DNA of 64,000 nt from an uncultured Prevotella sp. (lineage in GTDB: Bacteria; Bacteroidota; Bacteroidia; Bacteroidales; Bacteroidaceae), in NCBI GenBank assembly GCA_934254985.1, contig CAKQMS010000007.1, positions 26,892 to 90,891 on the forward strand, read 5' to 3'. The notes beneath the pieces are model-generated. The model did not search any database. It worked only from the letters and a program-made list of their open reading frames with translations, and was not told where the DNA came from. Both the position numbers and the translations under genes were made by a program. This document shows, in pieces, positions 16,269 to 24,823 of this stretch; position 1 is the first letter of the stretch, and the number at the start of each line of letters is the position of its first letter.

Positions 16269-17095
16269 TTCAAGATGTTTGCTATCTTTATCATTTCCTC
16301 GTCCCATTGGTATGCCAAAGGGTCGATGGTCTTTATTTCTGCTTCCAAACCCTTAGCCACGATGTTGGCATTAGATGTTGAGAACTCCTGTTGTACCAAT
16401 ACTGTCTTTACGCCAAGTTTCTTGCCTTGGTTGATGATGTCTTGCAGTTGCGATGCTGAAGGCTCTCGTCCTTCTTCCTCAATAGGCAATTGGTGGAACA
16501 TGTAGTCGCGAGCATAGTAGGTGAGGGCAGGATGGTAGATGACGAAAGCACGAGTGGTGTTGTTGTCGAGATGCTTTCGTATCTCCGAGTCTACAGTTTC
16601 TATGCGTGAGAGCAATGCTTCGAGATTTTTTTTGAAGTATGTGCTGTCTGCATTGTCAACGGCTATCATATATCTGCAGATATTCTTTGCCATGATAGCG
16701 GCATTGGCTGTGCTCATCCATGTGTGAGGGTCGGGAATGCCGTTGGTAGAGTTGACCTCTGATATTCCGTCGCTTGCAGAGTTGATGATGGTATGAGGAG
16801 CATTCTTCATGATGCGCTTAAGCCATGTCTGCTCAAAGCCAAGGTTGCCCACCTTGATATACATGCAGCATTTCGACAGTTCTGCTATCTGTTCTGCTGT
16901 AGGCTCATAAGTCTCGGGCGAAGAGCCATGGCGAACCAATGACTTTACATTAAACTTATCGCCCCCTATCTGCTCAGCGAAATATCTTAGCGGTTCTATG
17001 CTCACATAGATGGTGTTGCCAAGATTCTGCTCTTTTTTATCAGTACAACTGATGATAGTTGCTAATAATATAATAAGGTATAGATATTTTCTCAT
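16265..17095 (-). CDS. Metal ABC transporter solute-binding lipoprotein (ZnuA-like)
   Basis: 276 aa. Lipoprotein signal with lipobox IISC (Cys17). Cluster A-I metal-binding features: an early His-Gly-SSPETYEP loop (VRHGSSPETYEP), PDPHTWMS with a metal His, and IYHPALTYYARDY with another, then the acidic loop EEGREPSASQL and a C-terminal metal Asp/Glu region. The His-rich loop seen in some ZnuA proteins is absent, so Zn or Mn are both possible. Translationally coupled to the ATPase gene by ATGA. Confidence 0.9.
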   Translation of the reverse strand: MRKYLYLIILLATIISCTDKKEQNLGNTIYVSIEPLRYFAEQIGGDKFNVKSLVRHGSSPETYEPTAEQIAELSKCCMYIKVGNLGFEQTWLKRIMKNAPHTIINSASDGISEVNSTNGIPDPHTWMSTANAAIMAKNICRYMIAVDNADSTYFKKNLEALLSRIETVDSEIRKHLDNNTTRAFVIYHPALTYYARDYMFHQLPIEEEGREPSASQLQDIINQGKKLGVKTVLVQQEFSTSNANIVAKGLEAEIKTIDPLAYQWDEEMIKIANILK

Positions 17096-17132
17096 TGTTG
17101 ATTATTTATTATCCGTTATCCACGAGAATTGT

Positions 17133-17597
17133 TTATACTATGAGTTCTTTTCCCTCTATCAGCACATAGGCTAAGATGACATATCTGATAAACTTGCCCA
17201 ATGTGATACTCGTTATAGAGATAGGAATGTTAGACCTCATTAATCCTAAGCAGATGGTGATGGCGCTACCCAGTATAGGGACAAAAGCAAAGAATCCCAT
17301 CCATGCTCCGTGGCCACCCATAAAGCGTGTGGCTTTGTCGAGACTCTCTTTCTTAACATGCAGATATTTCTCTATCCAGTCAAGACGACCTAATCTCCCT
17401 ACACCATAGTTGAACATACCTCCAGCCACATTGCCTATGGTGGCATATATTGTAAGCTCTACTGGTTGAAGTCCGGCTGCAAACAAGGCCGCAAATACAG
17501 CTTCGCTGCTGAAAGGAAAGAAGCTGCCTGCCAAAAATGCTGCCACGAGCATGCCCCAGTAGCCATATTCTATCAGTAAGTTTATTATTATGTCCAT
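17133..17597 (-). CDS. YqaA-family (DedA/VTT superfamily) membrane protein
   Basis: 154 aa, four or five hydrophobic segments. The segments FFPFSSEAVFAALFAAG and IGNVAGGMFNYGVGRLGR match the YqaA branch of the DedA/VTT superfamily, including the re-entrant Glu and Arg-Gly positions. Family members act in membrane-potential maintenance or lipid transport; a specific role is unknown. Its start overlaps the preceding membrane-protein gene by 10 bases. Confidence 0.85.
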   Translation of the reverse strand: MDIIINLLIEYGYWGMLVAAFLAGSFFPFSSEAVFAALFAAGLQPVELTIYATIGNVAGGMFNYGVGRLGRLDWIEKYLHVKKESLDKATRFMGGHGAWMGFFAFVPILGSAITICLGLMRSNIPISITSITLGKFIRYVILAYVLIEGKELIV

Positions 17598-18511
17598 AAG
17601 TTGAGAACTGTGATGACTAATGCGATAGCCATGAAAGTCAATGATGCTATATTTGTTATTTTTGTTGATGTCAAAGCAAGGAAATGTCCTATCAGCGGCG
17701 CTGTAGATATGATGAGCATATGCGTAGCGATGTTGGCATGCTGTGGTTGTAAGATTATCAATGCCATAGTTGCTATTGTCATGGTGATGAACATTTCGTA
17801 GATCATTCTTGTGCGTATCTTGTCCATGTAGCTGGTACGCAAGAAATGAATAGAACCCGTTATTGCCAACAAAGCTATGAAACCAAGAGGCAGTAGGTCG
17901 TTGATGCTACAGTTGTAGAATTCTAAAGGTTGTTCAAACTCTGCTATTGCTGCTACATGATTTACTAATGGAGTGATGTCGCCCATGTAAATGTAGTAGG
18001 CAGAGATAAACCAGTAGGGAAGTAATAATCCCAATATGGATGCAACGAAAGTGCGCAGGCTTAGAGCAAGGATGTTGGTTCCTGTGAGCACCCATAGCAC
18101 AGGCACAAACAACAATATCTGAATCCATACTGTGCTTGCTACGCCAATGGCGGCAAATGCCCAAAGCACATATCCTGTTGCCTTCTTGTCTTGATAGGCA
18201 TGAAACAAAGCAAGGTAGAAAGCCACGAAACACATGCTGACGATGCATCCATCTGTGGATTCTATCTTGTGAGGTGTCATCATCGTTAGTACAAGAAACG
18301 AACAAGACACCATTCGGCTATATATGCGTATTAACGAATTGCGATTGTTGAGCTCAACCATCAATAAGGTTGCACCAGCCGTTAGTGCCAGTTGCACCCA
18401 GATGCCTTCAGCAAACAATCCGCTGATAATACATATTAATAAGGTATAAGCCGAGCAGATGGGGAGAGCCCATCTGCTTTCGGCTATTCTGTTTTGTGTT
18501 CTTTTAATCAT
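17588..18511 (-). CDS. Polytopic membrane protein of unknown function
   Basis: 307 aa with about eight to ten hydrophobic helices and short loops; no catalytic motif recognised. It begins [17 protein letters not shown], without a cleavable signal. The first base of its start codon is shared with the purD stop (TAATG), and its end overlaps yqaA by 10 bases, so translation is coupled on both sides. Similar polytopic proteins of Bacteroidales are annotated only as hypothetical. Confidence 0.75.
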   Translation of the reverse strand: MIKRTQNRIAESRWALPICSAYTLLICIISGLFAEGIWVQLALTAGATLLMVELNNRNSLIRIYSRMVSCSFLVLTMMTPHKIESTDGCIVSMCFVAFYLALFHAYQDKKATGYVLWAFAAIGVASTVWIQILLFVPVLWVLTGTNILALSLRTFVASILGLLLPYWFISAYYIYMGDITPLVNHVAAIAEFEQPLEFYNCSINDLLPLGFIALLAITGSIHFLRTSYMDKIRTRMIYEMFITMTIATMALIILQPQHANIATHMLIISTAPLIGHFLALTSTKITNIASLTFMAIALVITVLNLWT

Positions 18512-19779
18512 TACAAATCCTGTCCGATATCTCTTCTGAAGTATTTATCGGTGAACTGAAGTTTCTGTGCTTCTTCGAAGCTCTTCTGCAGAGCCTCTGC
18601 TTTATCCTTACCATATGAGCTAACAGCAATAACACGTCCGCCGTTGGTGACAACCTTACCATCTTTCAAAGCTGTACCGCTATGGAAAACGATGCTGCCA
18701 TCTACATCTTCGATACCTGTAATCTCGTAGCCCTTCTTGTATTCCTCAGGATAACCGCCACTAACAAGCATCACGCAGACAGCTGCACGCTCATCGAACT
18801 CAACCTTCTTCTCAGCAATATTGCCATTGGCAACACCCTCGAACAAGTCTACGATGTCGCTCTTCAAGCGAAGCATCACGCTCTCTGTCTCTGGGTCGCC
18901 CATACGGCAGTTGTATTCGATAACCATTGGCTCGCCCTCAACATTGATAAGACCGAAGAAGATGAAACCCTTGTAGTCGATATTCTCTTCAGCCAAACCA
19001 TCTACTGTTGGACGGATAATGCGGTCTTCAACCTTCTGCATCCACTCCTTAGTAGCGAAAGGAACTGGAGTTACGCTACCCATACCACCAGTATTCAAGC
19101 CAGTGTCGTGTTCGCCAATACGTTTGTAGTCCTTAGCCTCAGGAAGAATCTGATAGTTCTTGCCATCAGTAAGTACGAATACTGAGCACTCGATACCGCT
19201 CAAGAATTCCTCTATCACTACACGAGCAGAAGCATTGCCGAACATACCTCCGAGCATCTCCTTGAATTCCTTCTTAGCCTCTTCGAGAGTAGGAAGAATG
19301 AGTACGCCCTTGCCTGCGCATAGGCCATCAGCCTTAAGTACGTAAGGAGCCTTAAGAGTTTCGAGGAATTTCAAGCCCTCTTCGATAGTTGTGCCATCGA
19401 AAGTTTCGTATTTAGCTGTAGGAATGTTGTGGCGCTTCATAAACTGCTTGGCAAAATCCTTGCTACCTTCCAATACGGCACCAGCCTTAGAAGGCCCAAT
19501 AACAGGAATGTTCTTTGTGCGCTCGTCGTTCTTGAAGTCGTCGTATACACCCTTTACCAATGGATCTTCTGGTCCAACTACAACCATGTCAACACCATTC
19601 TCTACTGCGAAGTCTTTGAGTTTATCAAACTCGTTGACTCCTATGGCAACGTTTTCTCCACAGTTGCTTGTACCTGCATTGCCAGGAGCAATAAAGAGTT
19701 TCTCCACTTTCTCGCTCTGAGCGATTTTCCATGCCAAGGCGTGCTCACGGCCACCGCCTCCTAACAATAAAATTTTCAT
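18511..19779 (-). CDS. purD: Phosphoribosylamine--glycine ligase
   Basis: 422 aa, full length. GAR synthetase catalyses step two of de novo purine synthesis, joining phosphoribosylamine and glycine with ATP. Visible are the N-terminal [12 protein letters not shown], the ATP-grasp loop [22 protein letters not shown] and the metal-binding [12 protein letters not shown]. It lies 21 bases after the DPP IV gene and shares a base with the next start codon. No other purine genes are nearby. Confidence 0.97.
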   Translation of the reverse strand: MKILLLGGGGREHALAWKIAQSEKVEKLFIAPGNAGTSNCGENVAIGVNEFDKLKDFAVENGVDMVVVGPEDPLVKGVYDDFKNDERTKNIPVIGPSKAGAVLEGSKDFAKQFMKRHNIPTAKYETFDGTTIEEGLKFLETLKAPYVLKADGLCAGKGVLILPTLEEAKKEFKEMLGGMFGNASARVVIEEFLSGIECSVFVLTDGKNYQILPEAKDYKRIGEHDTGLNTGGMGSVTPVPFATKEWMQKVEDRIIRPTVDGLAEENIDYKGFIFFGLINVEGEPMVIEYNCRMGDPETESVMLRLKSDIVDLFEGVANGNIAEKKVEFDERAAVCVMLVSGGYPEEYKKGYEITGIEDVDGSIVFHSGTALKDGKVVTNGGRVIAVSSYGKDKAEALQKSFEEAQKLQFTDKYFRRDIGQDL

Positions 19780-19800
19780 TTGCTGTAAGTTATTGTTTTG

Positions 19801-22059
19801 TTATTTCAAATAGTCGTCAAAATACTGGCTGATGCGATCGTGCAAGTGAACGCTCTGATGACCTCTCATATTGTGAGGTTCGCCAGGATATACGAAGAAG
19901 TCTGGCTGAGTGCCAGCTGCGATACAAGCCTTGAGGAATGTAAGGCAATGCTGAGGCACAACAGTTACGTCGTTCAATCCCTGAATAATCTGAAGCTTAC
20001 CCTTTAGGTTCTTAGCCTGGTAGAGTAATGAAGTCTTCTTGTATCCCTCAGGGTTTGTCTGAGGAGTATCCATATAGCGTTCGCCATACATCACCTCATA
20101 CCAATGCCAGTCGATAACAGGACCTCCAGCAACACCAACCTTGAATACGTCAGGATAGTTTGTCATCAGCGAGATTGTCATATATCCGCCATAGCTCCAG
20201 CCATGAACACCAAGGCGGTTGGCATCTACATAAGGCAAGCTCTTAAGATATTCCACACCCTTCATCTGGTCTTTCATTTCTTCCTGACCAAGCTGACGGA
20301 ATGTAACTTGCTCGAAAGCCTTTCCGCGGTTTTCGCTACCACGGTTGTCGAGGATAAAGAGCAGATAACCCTTCTGAGCCATGTAAGTCTCCCAACCACG
20401 GCTGCTGTAGTTCCAACGAGCATCCACGTTGTGAGCATGAGGACCACCATATACATATATAATGGTAGGATACTTCTTGTTAGGGTCGAAGTCTACAGGC
20501 TTTACCATACGCCAGTATAGGTCGGTCTCGCCATCTGCAGCCTTGATAGTTCCGCAGCTATACTCAGGCACCTTATAATCCTTCCAAGGATTCTCGGCAG
20601 TAAAGTAAGCCATGCGGTCGCCAATCTCCATATTCACGATAGCAATCTTGCGAGGCACGGTAGGAGTAGAGTAGTTATCATAGAGATACTTGCCACTCTT
20701 GCTGATTACGCCATTATGCCATCCTTCGCCATTAGCATCTATCAGCGTGCGCTTACCAGTCTCTACATCCACCATAGAGATGTTGCGCTGGATAGGCGAG
20801 TATTCGTTGCTTGCTATGATGATATTCTTATGCTTTGGATAGAAGCCCAAAACTTCCATTACCTCCCATTTGCCACTTGTGAGCTGTTTAATCTCGAGCG
20901 ACTCGGTGTTGCTTGCCATACGGCTGCCATGCTTTCCGAGAGTGCAGAGGTATAGATGGTTGTAGCCATCCTTGCGGCTCTGCATGATAAACGAGTTGCT
21001 ATCCCAAGGCAAGAACATGATAGGGTGGAGAGGTTCCACATATTTCTCATCAACCTCGCGATATAGTTCGCCAGTCTTCTCGCCAGTCTCTGCATCATAA
21101 GCACATAGGCGACAATCGTTTTGGTCGCGGTTAAGTTCGAACATATAAATCTTCTTGCAGTCTGGGCTCCAAGCTATATTTGTGAAATAGCGGTCGGTAG
21201 GGTCGCCAGCCTTCAGATATATTACCTTGTCGGCTTTAACATCATATACTCCTACGGTAACCTTATGAGAAGTTTCGCCTGTCATAGGATATTTATCAGG
21301 AGCAGCCTTTGCTATGCAGCTCTCTGTCTCAGGATGGTTGAAGCCAACTTCAGGGATGTCAACCTGAGGATAGTCAGTCACCATGCTCTGGTCCATACGA
21401 TAGAAAGCAAGCTTTTCGCCGTTAGGACTCCAGAAAGTACCCTTCGAGATACCAAACTCATCGCGATGAACACTCTGACCATATACAATCTCTCGGCTAC
21501 CATCATTTGAAAGCTGTGAAAACTTGCGATTTATGTATCCGTCCTTAATAGGTTCGCTGATGCGCACATACAGGTTGTTGTCCTTCAGATAAGCAAAAGC
21601 TGTCTGCTGGGCATTGGCCTCAAGGAAAGTCTCACCATCGTCCCAGTCTTGTTCATTAACCAGCTTGTGCTTTTTGAAGTCGACCATATAAGTCTTGCTT
21701 CCGTTGCTGAGCACAACGATGCTCTTGCCAGCGAAGGGGAACAATGCATTGTACAAGGCTCTTACCTTGATGTCCTTGGTAGGAGCAATCCACTTGTTGA
21801 TATCATCGATGCCGAAGAGCTTTGTCTCTTTGCCATTCTTCTTGTTTACAAGATAGCAGGCATCAACATCCTGGCGTACCAGCTCGTCGCCCCACCATGT
21901 GCACCAACGGTTCTTTGCCACCATGTTGCGATAGTTGGTGCCTCCGTAGTTGAGGTCTTCAAGGGTGAATGATTTCTGCTGTGCAGATGCGCTTATTGGA
22001 ATCATTGCCAAAAACAATAATGATGCAATCTGTGAAAACAGTTTATTCTTTATTTTCAT
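19801..22059 (-). CDS. Secreted dipeptidyl peptidase IV-type S9 serine peptidase
   Basis: 752 aa from ATG 22059 (an upstream TTG at 22068 is less likely). Signal peptide ending ISASAQ. An N-terminal eight-bladed propeller region (DPP IV N-terminal family) is followed by the alpha/beta hydrolase with YVYGGPHAHNV at the oxyanion loop, nucleophile Ser in GWSYGGYM, the Asp loop near QGLNDVTVVP and the His in HNMRGH. Such enzymes remove X-Pro dipeptides in the periplasm and support growth on peptides. Part of the long cysE-to-metal ABC run. Confidence 0.92.
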   Translation of the reverse strand: MKIKNKLFSQIASLLFLAMIPISASAQQKSFTLEDLNYGGTNYRNMVAKNRWCTWWGDELVRQDVDACYLVNKKNGKETKLFGIDDINKWIAPTKDIKVRALYNALFPFAGKSIVVLSNGSKTYMVDFKKHKLVNEQDWDDGETFLEANAQQTAFAYLKDNNLYVRISEPIKDGYINRKFSQLSNDGSREIVYGQSVHRDEFGISKGTFWSPNGEKLAFYRMDQSMVTDYPQVDIPEVGFNHPETESCIAKAAPDKYPMTGETSHKVTVGVYDVKADKVIYLKAGDPTDRYFTNIAWSPDCKKIYMFELNRDQNDCRLCAYDAETGEKTGELYREVDEKYVEPLHPIMFLPWDSNSFIMQSRKDGYNHLYLCTLGKHGSRMASNTESLEIKQLTSGKWEVMEVLGFYPKHKNIIIASNEYSPIQRNISMVDVETGKRTLIDANGEGWHNGVISKSGKYLYDNYSTPTVPRKIAIVNMEIGDRMAYFTAENPWKDYKVPEYSCGTIKAADGETDLYWRMVKPVDFDPNKKYPTIIYVYGGPHAHNVDARWNYSSRGWETYMAQKGYLLFILDNRGSENRGKAFEQVTFRQLGQEEMKDQMKGVEYLKSLPYVDANRLGVHGWSYGGYMTISLMTNYPDVFKVGVAGGPVIDWHWYEVMYGERYMDTPQTNPEGYKKTSLLYQAKNLKGKLQIIQGLNDVTVVPQHCLTFLKACIAAGTQPDFFVYPGEPHNMRGHQSVHLHDRISQYFDDYLK

Positions 22060-22074
22060 GATAATCAATTTCGT

Positions 22075-23673
22075 TTATTCATCGTAGCCGAAATCCTTGT
22101 TGAAGTTCTTCTTGCCGAACTTGCTGCCGCCCTTACGGTCGAAGCGCTTGTCGTCTCTTGAACCACGACGGTCGCCCTTGTCGAACTTACCACCAAACTT
22201 ACGGTCGCCCTTGCCACCAAACTTGCGGTCGTCCTTATCGCCATATTTGCGGTCGCCCTTGCCAAACGATTTACCATCGCCCTTACGGTCGAAGCGTTTG
22301 CCTTCTCTGCGGTCGTCGCCATCGTTGTCTCTGCCACGACGTGCGAAGCGAGGCTTGTCGCCATCCTTATCAAACTTCTTTTCCAAAGAATGGAACTTGA
22401 ATGAACGAATATCGCCCTCGTCGTTCTCCTCAGTAGCTGTGATACGCTCCTTGAACTCACGGTTCTTCTTGAAACGATGCTTCTGAGCCATCTCTGCCTT
22501 TTCACGGTCGGTCTTTACTACACCACCTTCAGCACGGAACTCCTTGAACTTACCATCAAAGATAGAATACTTTCTGAACTCGCACTCCAAGCTTCCGTTG
22601 TAAACAGGAATCTTGATAGAAGGCTTCAAGCCAATCTGCTCAAAGCATTCCTCGCGATAGCTCAATATCCAAGCCTCGTTGCCACAGAAAGCATGCTTTA
22701 GGCGTTCGCCAATCATCTTGTATGTAGCAAGAAGGTTAGGAGTAGAGATACGCTCGCCGTAAGGAGGGTTGGTAATCATGATAGCCTTCTCCTTTGGCTG
22801 AGTGAAGTCCTTGAAGTCCTGCTGCTCAATAGTGATATCCTTGCTCAAGCCTGCAGCACGAGCATTCAGACGTGCTGTGTTAACAGCCTTCATGTCGATA
22901 TCGTAGCCATAGATGTGATGCTCAAACTCACGCTCCTGAGAGTCGTCGTTGTAGATAGTGTCGAAGAGATCCTGGTCGAAGTCAGGCCACTTCTCGAAAG
23001 CAAACTCCTTGCGGAATACACCTGGAGAGATGTTGCGTGCGATGAGGGCTGCCTCTATGACGAGAGTTCCCGAACCACACATAGGGTCGATGAAGTCGGT
23101 ATCGCCCTTCCATCCCGACATCAGAATCATACCAGCTGCCAATACCTCGTTCAAAGGAGCCTCTACGCTCTCCTGGCGATAGCCACGACGATGCAAGCTT
23201 TCGCCACTTGAGTCGAGACAGAGAGTAGCCTTGTCTTCTGCGATGTGGATATGAAGACGGATGTCTGGGTTAGAAATTGAGATGTTAGGACGTGTGCCAG
23301 TCTTCTCTCGGAACTGGTCAACGATAGCGTCCTTAACCTTATATGTTACGAAGCGGGAGTTGCGGAACTCCTCAGAGTATACTACAGAGTCGACAGAGAA
23401 AGTCTTTCCCTCAGGAATATACAAGCTCCAGTCTATTTTCTGAATTTCGTTGTACACATCTTCGGCAGATTGTGCCTTGAAGTGTTTGATAGGCTTAAGG
23501 ATGCGGATGGCTGTGTGCAACTGGAAGTTAGCACGGTACATCATTTCCTTGTCACCTGTGAAAGATACCATTCTACGACCTATCTGTACGTCGTTGGCAC
23601 CTAATTGTGTAAGCTCCTGTGCCAATACTGGCTCCAATCCCATGAAGGTTTTGGCGATGAGTTCGAATTCCAT
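22075..23673 (-). CDS. THUMP-domain class I SAM-dependent rRNA methyltransferase (RlmL-type) with RGG-like tail
   Basis: 532 aa. An N-terminal THUMP RNA-binding domain (about residues 45-155) is followed by a Rossmann methyltransferase with motif I DPMCGSGTLVIEAA and the catalytic TNPPYGER, as in RlmL, which makes m2G in 23S rRNA. Residues ~385-532 are an unusual low-complexity tail dominated by Gly, Asp, Arg, Lys and Phe with repeated FDRKGD and DRKFGGK units, ending NFNKDFGYDE; it should be disordered and RNA-binding. Six to fifteen bases separate it from the DPP IV gene. Confidence 0.9.
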   Translation of the reverse strand: MEFELIAKTFMGLEPVLAQELTQLGANDVQIGRRMVSFTGDKEMMYRANFQLHTAIRILKPIKHFKAQSAEDVYNEIQKIDWSLYIPEGKTFSVDSVVYSEEFRNSRFVTYKVKDAIVDQFREKTGTRPNISISNPDIRLHIHIAEDKATLCLDSSGESLHRRGYRQESVEAPLNEVLAAGMILMSGWKGDTDFIDPMCGSGTLVIEAALIARNISPGVFRKEFAFEKWPDFDQDLFDTIYNDDSQEREFEHHIYGYDIDMKAVNTARLNARAAGLSKDITIEQQDFKDFTQPKEKAIMITNPPYGERISTPNLLATYKMIGERLKHAFCGNEAWILSYREECFEQIGLKPSIKIPVYNGSLECEFRKYSIFDGKFKEFRAEGGVVKTDREKAEMAQKHRFKKNREFKERITATEENDEGDIRSFKFHSLEKKFDKDGDKPRFARRGRDNDGDDRREGKRFDRKGDGKSFGKGDRKYGDKDDRKFGGKGDRKFGGKFDKGDRRGSRDDKRFDRKGGSKFGKKNFNKDFGYDE

Positions 23674-23714
23674 TTTTACTATTTTGTTTTATATGTTTTG
23701 TTTCTTATATGATG

Positions 23715-24611
23715 TTATTTCTTGTTCACTTTCTTAGTCTGAGGCTCCATATCCTCAGTCACCCATACGTTGGCACCCACTATGCATCCTTCGCCTATGG
23801 TGATGCGACCAAGTATGGTAGCGTTGGCATAAACCACCACATTATCTTCCAAGATAGGGTGGCGAGCAATACCCTTGATAGGGTTGCCATTCTCGTCGAG
23901 CGAGAAGCTCTTTGCTCCTAATGTCACACCCTGGTATAGCTTCACATTGTTGCCAATTATACATGTGGCACCTATCACCACACCTGTGCCATGGTCGATA
24001 GTGAAGTAATTGCCTATAGAAGCCTGTGGGTGAATATCGATACCTGTCTCTGAGTGCGCCATCTCTGTGATGATGCGAGGTATCAATGGCACTCCGAGCA
24101 GATAAAGCTCGTGGGCTATGCGATAGTTGGTCAATGCCTTTATCACAGGATAGCAAGCAATGATTTCGGCATTGCTCTCTGCTGCAGGGTCGCCACAATA
24201 AGCTGCGTAGACATCAGTAGCCAGTATGCGCCTTATCTCTGGTAGTCGTGCCACGAGTTTCGCCGATAGCTCGTCGGCTTTCTCTCTAAGCTCCGGACGA
24301 TCTACGCCAGGAGTCTCCTCGTTGTTCTCACCGAAATAAAGGCCTGCCAATATCTGGTCAGCGAGAAGACGATGAAGTCGCTCCACGTTGACGCCAATCT
24401 GATATTTAATGGTTTTAAGATTTACCGACGACTTGCCATAATATCCAGGGAACAATATCGCCCTGGCCAATTCAATAATATCTTCAAGCTTCTTGCCTGA
24501 AGGAAGTGGGTCGCCGTCGGTATGCTGATGAAAAAGACCTTTCAGCGATTGCTCTTCCGAAAGGTTATCGACGGTTTGTGTCAGAATGTGAGTAATCTGT
24601 TGTGTGCTCAT
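23715..24611 (-). CDS. cysE: Serine O-acetyltransferase
   Basis: 298 aa from ATG 24611 (the longer frame to 24656 adds a segment unlike the family). It makes O-acetylserine for cysteine synthesis. The N-terminal helical SATase region is followed by left-handed hexapeptide repeats containing IDIHPQASIG, the catalytic IDHGTGVVIGAT and NNVKLYQGVTLGA. Length corresponds to the longer EpsC/CysE form. First gene of the run continuing to 15534, with a candidate -7 box upstream. Confidence 0.93.
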   Translation of the reverse strand: MSTQQITHILTQTVDNLSEEQSLKGLFHQHTDGDPLPSGKKLEDIIELARAILFPGYYGKSSVNLKTIKYQIGVNVERLHRLLADQILAGLYFGENNEETPGVDRPELREKADELSAKLVARLPEIRRILATDVYAAYCGDPAAESNAEIIACYPVIKALTNYRIAHELYLLGVPLIPRIITEMAHSETGIDIHPQASIGNYFTIDHGTGVVIGATCIIGNNVKLYQGVTLGAKSFSLDENGNPIKGIARHPILEDNVVVYANATILGRITIGEGCIVGANVWVTEDMEPQTKKVNKK

Positions 24612-24673
24612 TTGCTTGCTACTTCCCCGCAGATGATACGAGGGTACTAAAAACAACCTATTTATTTCGCGTA

Positions 24674-24681
24674 CAAAATTA
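24674..24681 (-). promoter_or_regulatory. Candidate -7 box of the cysE operon
   Basis: Plus strand CAAAATTA is TAATTTTG on the minus strand. It would start transcription about 55 bases before cysE, divergent from the phosphate transporter promoter. Confidence 0.5.
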
Positions 24682-24797
24682 ATAATAAAAACTGGAATAC
24701 CGAAAAATCATATACCTATTTTAATAGAAAGAAGCAAAAAAATAGGTGTAACATCATTGTAACATGTGCTTAAACTCGGTGTAACATATGTGTTTTA

Positions 24798-24805
24798 CCT
24801 TTGCA
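24798..24805 (+). promoter_or_regulatory. -7 box of the phosphate transporter gene
   Basis: TACCTTTG, full consensus, with transcription expected near 24811. Because this box lies after an in-frame ATG at 24788 it rules that codon out and supports ATG 24824. Confidence 0.75.
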
Positions 24806-24823
24806 CCACACAAAACAAGAAAT

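Noticed and set aside
24788..24823. Upstream ATG for the phosphate transporter
   Set aside because: The consensus -7 box lies after this ATG, so transcription starts downstream of it.
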